Shown: in pieces, positions 22,979 to 26,106 of the stretch
Layout: each line of letters begins with the position of its first letter
Position numbering within the stretch: the first letter of the stretch is position 1
Assembly: GCA_038254435.1 (NCBI GenBank)
Contig: JBBSGD010000032.1
Span: 1 to 26,106 of the forward strand
Direction of reading: 5' to 3'
DNA from: JBBSGD01 sp038254435
GTDB lineage: Bacteria > Actinomycetota > CADDZG01 > WHSQ01
Length of the DNA stretch: 26,106 nt
Translations under genes and position numbers: made by a program
Notes under the pieces: generated by a model
Seen by the model: the letters and a program-made list of their open reading frames with translations, nothing else
What the model was told of the DNA's origin: nothing
Database searches by the model: none

Positions 22979-23001
22979 GGTTTCCTCCCATGGTCCCGGA
23001 A

Positions 23002-23025
23002 GGTAGCGGCCGACCCGCCGCTACC
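23002..23025. promoter_or_regulatory. Perfect 9-bp hairpin between trpS and the M50 protease gene
   Basis: GGTAGCGGC at 23002-23010 is the exact inverse of GCCGCTACC at 23017-23025 with a 6-base loop. It lies in the 72-bp divergent gap, 26 bp before the M50 start and 24 bp before the trpS start. There is no T tract, so an operator or an mRNA 5' hairpin in one of the two transcripts is more likely than a terminator. Confidence 0.45.
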
Positions 23026-23038
23026 ACTGCGTAGGCCC

Positions 23039-23050
23039 TACAATACCGGC
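23039..23050 (+). promoter_or_regulatory. Candidate leaderless -10 box of the M50 protease gene
   Basis: TACAAT at 23039-23044 is followed by six bases and the GTG start at 23051, the same spacing as for garA. No clear -35 box is seen; that position is partly occupied by the 23002-23025 hairpin. Confidence 0.4.
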
Positions 23051-23674
23051 GTGAGCTTCGGCCTACTCCCTTTGCTGCAAACCGATCCTGTGGTGTTCGT
23101 CCTCTTGGCGGCCTCGCTCGTGGGCGCCATCTCTCTCCACGAGTTCGCACACGCCTTCGTCGCCGACCTGCAGGGCGACCGCCTGCCCCGAGCGATGGGA
23201 CGCATCAGCCTCAATCCCGCCCGCCACTTGGACCCCGTGGGCACGATTTGCCTGGTGCTGCTCGGCTTCGGCTGGGGCAAGCCCGTCGAGTTCAGGCCCT
23301 CGGCCCTGGCGTCACGACGTTTCGGCGCCGCCCTCGTCGCCCTGGCCGGTCCGACCATGAACCTCCTGCTGGGAGTGGCCGCCATCTTCCTGCTTGCGCT
23401 TGTGAACCCGGTCGGCACCGGCCGCACCTTCCTCGACATCTTCGCCTATATCAACATCCTCCTGGCCGTCTTCAACCTCATACCTCTACCGCCACTCGAT
23501 GGTTCTCGTTTGCTCACGATCTTTTTGCCCCCCGGCCGCCAGCACATCCTGTTCTTCCTCGATAAGTACGGCTTCCTCATCCTCCTGGCTCTCGTCTTCT
23601 TCGGTGGGTTCAGCTTCATCTCGCCGATCGTCGAGGCGGTGCGTGCCTGGGTGACGAGCGTGGCCGGAGGGTGA
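23051..23674 (+). CDS. M50-family membrane metalloprotease (site-2 protease type)
   Basis: Intramembrane zinc protease of 207 residues. The zinc-binding motif HEFAH sits in SLVGAISLHEFAHAFVADLQGD (about residues 32-36). The second motif NLIPLPPLDGSRLL (about residues 143-156) supplies the third zinc ligand. Hydrophobic segments lie at about residues 12-30, 60-80, 95-120, 125-145 and 175-195. This small form without a PDZ domain matches the S2P group common next to trpS and scpA in actinobacteria and Firmicutes; its substrate is unknown. The start is GTG at 23051, six bases after TACAAT. It is the only plus-strand gene in the right half of the window. Confidence 0.93.
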   Translation: MSFGLLPLLQTDPVVFVLLAASLVGAISLHEFAHAFVADLQGDRLPRAMGRISLNPARHLDPVGTICLVLLGFGWGKPVEFRPSALASRRFGAALVALAGPTMNLLLGVAAIFLLALVNPVGTGRTFLDIFAYINILLAVFNLIPLPPLDGSRLLTIFLPPGRQHILFFLDKYGFLILLALVFFGGFSFISPIVEAVRAWVTSVAGG

Positions 23675-23693
23675 GCGGCGTCTCCCGGCCCGT

Positions 23694-24062
23694 CTATTCC
23701 GAGCGCAAGCGGCGCAGGAGGATCGAATCGTCTCCGCGCGCGTCGAAGTCCTCGAGCAGGTAGCCGAGCGCAGCCCGCACTATCCGCCCCCGGTCGGCCG
23801 CCACGTGGTGGCGGCTGCGCAGCTCCAGCCGAGCCCGCTCGAGGCCGAGCAGGTCATCACTCGTACAGTAGAAGGTCACCTTCTCGTCGTGCTTGGGCCC
23901 CTTGCCGGCGGGCTCCGCAGGCGCCTCCTGAGCCGGCTTGGCGACTTGTAGACTAGACGACTTGGCGCCTTCTTCCGGAGCCGCAGGGCGCTCCGGCTCC
24001 TTGTCCCTCCCGGTGCGTCGGAACAGCTCGTCAGCTCCGGGCAGGCTGGCTCGGCGAGACAC
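23694..24062 (-). CDS. ParA-associated RHH DNA-binding protein
   Basis: A protein of 122 residues. Residues 1-58 are a low-complexity Pro/Ala/Glu/Lys linker. Residues 60-115 (KVTFYCTSDDLLGLERARLELRSRHHVAADRGRIVRAALGYLLEDFD) resemble a ribbon-helix-helix domain, as in small partition proteins. GTG at 24062 overlaps the parA stop by 32 bp and is preceded by AGGAGGTGAT, an almost perfect anti-16S match inside the end of parA, so expression is strongly coupled to ParA. It probably acts as the DNA-binding partner or regulator of ParA in place of a ParB. An ACTTGTC-type array encodes part of the linker (AKSSSLQVAKPA). Exact function is unproven. Confidence 0.8.
   Translation of the reverse strand: MSRRASLPGADELFRRTGRDKEPERPAAPEEGAKSSSLQVAKPAQEAPAEPAGKGPKHDEKVTFYCTSDDLLGLERARLELRSRHHVAADRGRIVRAALGYLLEDFDARGDDSILLRRLRSE
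23935..23966. repeat. ACTTGTC-family array inside the RHH gene (copy 9)
   Basis: Four 8-bp units in exact register: GGCTTGGC, GACTTGTA, GACTAGAC, GACTTGGC. CTTGGCGACTTGTA is identical to copy 4. It falls in the unstructured linker of the coding sequence, where insertion would be tolerated. Confidence 0.65.
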
Positions 24063-24906
24063 GGTGCATCACCTCCTGGGCGAGACTTCGGTAGGCCGCC
24101 GCTCCGGGGGAGGACGGTGCGTAGGTCAGGATCGACTCCCCCGCCACCGGGGCTTCGGCGAACCTGATGGTCTTGCGAATCACAGTCTGAAAGAGCGTCG
24201 CGCCGAACGCCTCCCTGACGCGCCCGAGAACCTCGCGCCCGTGCAAGGTGCGCGCGTCAAACATCGTGGCGAGGATCCCATCGACGTGCAGGCTGGGGTT
24301 CAACCGCTCCTTGATGCGCGTGATCGAGTCCATGAGCAGCGCCACTCCCCGCAAGGCGTAGTACTCGCACTCGAGCGGCACGATGACTCCGTCGGCCGCG
24401 GTAAGAGCGTTGATCGTGAGAAGTCCGAGCGACGGGGGGCAGTCTACAAGTATTAAGTCATACTGTACCCTTAGAGGTGCCACGATGCGCAGGAGGCTCT
24501 GCTCCCGGGCGATCTCGTTGACCAGCATCAGTTCGGCGGCGGCGAGGTCGATGTTCGAGGGCAGCAGGTCGAGCCCGGGCACCGTTGTCTTGTGGATCAC
24601 GTCGGTCACCTCGAGCGAGCGGTCGAGCAGCGCGTCGTACACGGTGAGCTCGAGGGAGCCCGGCTCGATGCCAAGGCCGATTGCGCACCCGCCCTGGGGG
24701 TCGAAGTCGACGAGGAGGATCGCGGCGCCCAGCTCGGCGAGACCCGCCCCCAGGTTGATGGCGGTGGTCGTCTTTCCCACGCCGCCCTTTTGGTTGGCGA
24801 AGGCGATGATACGGGCGCTGCGCTCGCCTGCCACTGTGGGTGCCCAGACCTGGGAGCCGGCGCCGGACGCGCCGGCGTCCTCGTCCCGCCTCTTCGTCCC
24901 GCCCAT
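24031..24906 (-). CDS. ParA/Soj-family ATPase
   Basis: Chromosome-partition or cargo-positioning ATPase of 291 residues. The deviant Walker A motif is KGGVGKTT at residues 40-47 in IIAFANQKGGVGKTTTAINLG. Walker A' is LLVDFDPQGG, and Walker B is YDLILVDCPPSLGLLTINAL. ADGVIVPLECEYYALRGVALLMDSI is also typical of ParA. The N-terminal 30 residues are variable. ATG at 24906 has GGAAGGAAAGG upstream. It corresponds to the Rv1708 orphan ParA next to scpAB, distinct from the origin-proximal parAB pair. An ACTTGTC-type array lies just upstream, and a further degenerate copy lies within the Walker B codons. Confidence 0.95.
   Translation of the reverse strand: MGGTKRRDEDAGASGAGSQVWAPTVAGERSARIIAFANQKGGVGKTTTAINLGAGLAELGAAILLVDFDPQGGCAIGLGIEPGSLELTVYDALLDRSLEVTDVIHKTTVPGLDLLPSNIDLAAAELMLVNEIAREQSLLRIVAPLRVQYDLILVDCPPSLGLLTINALTAADGVIVPLECEYYALRGVALLMDSITRIKERLNPSLHVDGILATMFDARTLHGREVLGRVREAFGATLFQTVIRKTIRFAEAPVAGESILTYAPSSPGAAAYRSLAQEVMHRVSPSQPARS
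24442..24459. repeat. Degenerate ACTTGTC-type site within parA Walker B (copy 10)
   Basis: On the minus strand GACTTAATACTTGTAGAC codes for the conserved DLILVD of Walker B but uses TTA, ATA, CTT and GTA codons, which are rare in this G/C-rich window. ACTTGTAGAC is identical to part of copy 9. Here the units are seven rather than eight bases apart, so membership is uncertain. Confidence 0.4.
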
Positions 24907-24930
24907 AGGCCTTTCCTTCCGTCGGTAAGG

Positions 24931-24954
24931 GACAAGGAAACTTGTCGACAAATA
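24931..24954. repeat. ACTTGTC-family array upstream of parA (copy 11)
   Basis: Three 8-bp units in alternating orientation: GACAAGGA, AACTTGTC, GACAAATA. It lies 24-48 bp upstream of the parA start, in the 104-bp gap to the phosphopentomutase stop. Confidence 0.7.
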
Positions 24955-25010
24955 ACCTGGTGTTCGGAGGCTATACGGCGGCCCTCCCGCGCACAAGGGA
25001 CACGGTTGCC

Positions 25011-26106
25011 CTAGCGCAGGATTTGTGCCGCGAAGGAGCTGCCGCGGATGTCTGCTTCGACGCCGAGCAGCTCGGCAATTGTGGCCCCGCAATCCGCCAA
25101 GCTCTCTCTCGTGCCAAGGTCGAAGGGCTCGATCCGCTCCCCCGCGACCAGCAGCGGCACGCGTTCGCGCGAGTGGTCGGTCGAGGGGGTCGTCGGGTCG
25201 TTGCCGTGATCGGCGGTAAGGATGAGGACGTCGTTCTCGCCCAGAGCGGCCAGGATCTCGGGGAGCCCCTTGTCGAACTCCTGAAGCGCCCGTGCGTAGC
25301 CCACAGGGTCGTTGCGGTGCCCGTAGGCTTGATCGAAGTCCACGAGGTTGCAAAACACGAGGCCGCGTCGCAGCGCCTTCAGCTCCTCGATGAGCGCCGC
25401 GACGCCGTCATCGTTGCCGGTGGTGGGGCGCGAGGACGTGATGCCTCGGCCCGCGAAGATGTCGGAGATCTTGCCCACGGCCCGAACCTCCAGCTGAGCT
25501 GAAGAGATGGCGTCGAGCACCGTCGGCGCGGGGGGAGGAACCGAGAAGTCGTGCCGGTCGGCGGTTCTCACGAAGGCGCCCGGCGCGCCGGAGAACGGCC
25601 GCGCTATGACTCGGCCCACCTCGTGGCGACCGGTAAGGATGGCACGGGCGGCGGTGCACATCGTGTAGAGGCGCGGAAGCGGGACAACATCGACGTGGGC
25701 GGCGATCTGAAAGACGCTGTCGGCCGAGGTGTAGACGATTGGTTTGCGGCTACGCACGTGCTCGGCCCCGAGGCGCTCGATGACGGCAGTTCCCGAGGCC
25801 GGCACGTTGCCCAGGGTGCCGCTGCCGATGGCCTCCTCGAAGGCGGACATGACCTCGGGCGGGAAGCCGTCGGGGTAGGTGGGAAAGGGGCGCTCGAGCA
25901 TCACCCCTGCGATCTCCCAGTGGCCCGTCGTGGTGTCCTTGCCGGCGGAGCGCTCGATCATTGCTCCGTACGCGCCCTGGGGCGCAGGGGCCGGCGGAAC
26001 TCCGGGCAACACGGCGACGTGACCGAGCCCGAGGGCGGCGAGGTGTGGCAGGCTCAACCCCCCGACGGCCTCGGCCACATGCTGCAGGGTTGCCGCTCCT
26101 AAGTCC
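25011..26106 (-). CDS. deoB: Phosphopentomutase, N-terminus beyond the window
   Basis: Interconverts ribose-1-phosphate and ribose-5-phosphate (and the deoxy forms) in nucleoside salvage. It is an alkaline-phosphatase-superfamily enzyme with two manganese ions. The frame stays open to the right edge (DLGAATLQHVAEAVGGLSLPHLAALGLG), so the first 20-30 residues with the initial metal aspartate are missing from the window. KDTTTGHWEIAG (phosphothreonine loop), YTSADSVFQIAAH, VFCNLVDFDQAYGHRNDPVGYARAL and LILTADHGNDPTTPSTDHSRERVPLL (metal-binding histidines and aspartates) are all present, and the stop is at 25011. The purine salvage gene hpt in the same window is a thematic but not operonic partner. 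Confidence 0.96.
   Translation of the reverse strand, partial: DLGAATLQHVAEAVGGLSLPHLAALGLGHVAVLPGVPPAPAPQGAYGAMIERSAGKDTTTGHWEIAGVMLERPFPTYPDGFPPEVMSAFEEAIGSGTLGNVPASGTAVIERLGAEHVRSRKPIVYTSADSVFQIAAHVDVVPLPRLYTMCTAARAILTGRHEVGRVIARPFSGAPGAFVRTADRHDFSVPPPAPTVLDAISSAQLEVRAVGKISDIFAGRGITSSRPTTGNDDGVAALIEELKALRRGLVFCNLVDFDQAYGHRNDPVGYARALQEFDKGLPEILAALGENDVLILTADHGNDPTTPSTDHSRERVPLLVAGERIEPFDLGTRESLADCGATIAELLGVEADIRGSSFAAQILR

Noticed and set aside
21128..23050. N-terminal extension of about 640 codons in frame with the M50 protease
   Set aside because: It runs antisense through scpA and trpS and has no homologous features; the protease begins at GTG 23051.
5998..24954. Reading the repeat family as GntR/HutC-type operators (TTGTCTAGACAA-like)
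   Set aside because: Only the site at 14636 resembles that palindrome; the others are octamer tandems and the adjacent genes share no catabolic theme.
1319..24954. Possible CRISPR array from the recurring ACTTGTC units
   Set aside because: Units are 8 bp, contiguous and far apart in the window, with no repeat-spacer pattern and no cas genes.

Overview
This is a high-GC chromosomal window with dense operons, almost all on the minus strand, and almost entirely housekeeping genes. The gene order indicates an actinobacterium (phylum Actinomycetota). Two blocks match well-known actinobacterial neighbourhoods. One is parA - small ribbon-helix-helix (RHH) protein - scpA - scpB - rluB - (aroH - tyrA - aroA) - cmk - der, corresponding to Rv1708-Rv1713 of Mycobacterium tuberculosis. 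The other is gcvH - garA - ftsR-type MerR - DUF151 - MerR, corresponding to Rv1826-Rv1830. The split glycine decarboxylase (gcvPA + gcvPB) is unusual for classical actinomycetes and hints at a deep-branching, probably uncultivated lineage; that placement is inference.

Layout, left to right. Positions 1-1925 form a small accessory patch: a possible gene leaving the left edge, a MerR regulator divergent from a four-helix membrane protein, a wrecked VapC toxin next to its orphan VapB antitoxin. Positions 1925-7103 carry a PIG-V-like mannosyltransferase and gcvPB, gcvPA, gcvT. Positions 7119-11201 carry a PD-(D/E)XK-like protein, a MerR regulator, a DUF151 nuclease-like protein, hypoxanthine phosphoribosyltransferase, an FtsR-like MerR, a GarA-like FHA protein and gcvH, so all glycine cleavage subunits H, T, PA and PB lie in one 8-kb stretch around the GarA/MerR cluster. 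Positions 11259-14531 carry a sugar nucleotidyltransferase fused to a degenerate phosphomannomutase, a CDP-alcohol phosphatidyltransferase and tRNA-Pro(GGG). Positions 14829-21814 are the der - cmk - aroA - tyrA - aroH - rluB - scpB - scpA block (ribosome assembly, aromatic amino acids, chromosome condensation). Positions 21962-23674 hold trpS divergent from an M50 membrane protease. Positions 23694-26106 hold an RHH protein, parA and a phosphopentomutase cut by the right edge.

Many genes are joined by ATGA or GTGA stop/start overlaps (gcvPA/gcvPB, pgsA/manC, aroA/cmk, cmk/der, scpA/scpB, scpB/rluB), which indicates translational coupling. Several starts sit 6 nt after a TAnnnT-like -10 box, which indicates leaderless mRNAs. 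Two genes (trpS and the PD-(D/E)XK-like protein) have no ATG/GTG/TTG start but have good Shine-Dalgarno sequences in front of CTG and ATA.

The least explained signal is a dispersed A/T-rich repeat built from 8-bp units around ACTTGTC and its reverse complement, arranged head-to-head and in tandem. About eleven copies lie mostly in the gaps between genes and operons, but also inside the parA and RHH coding sequences.
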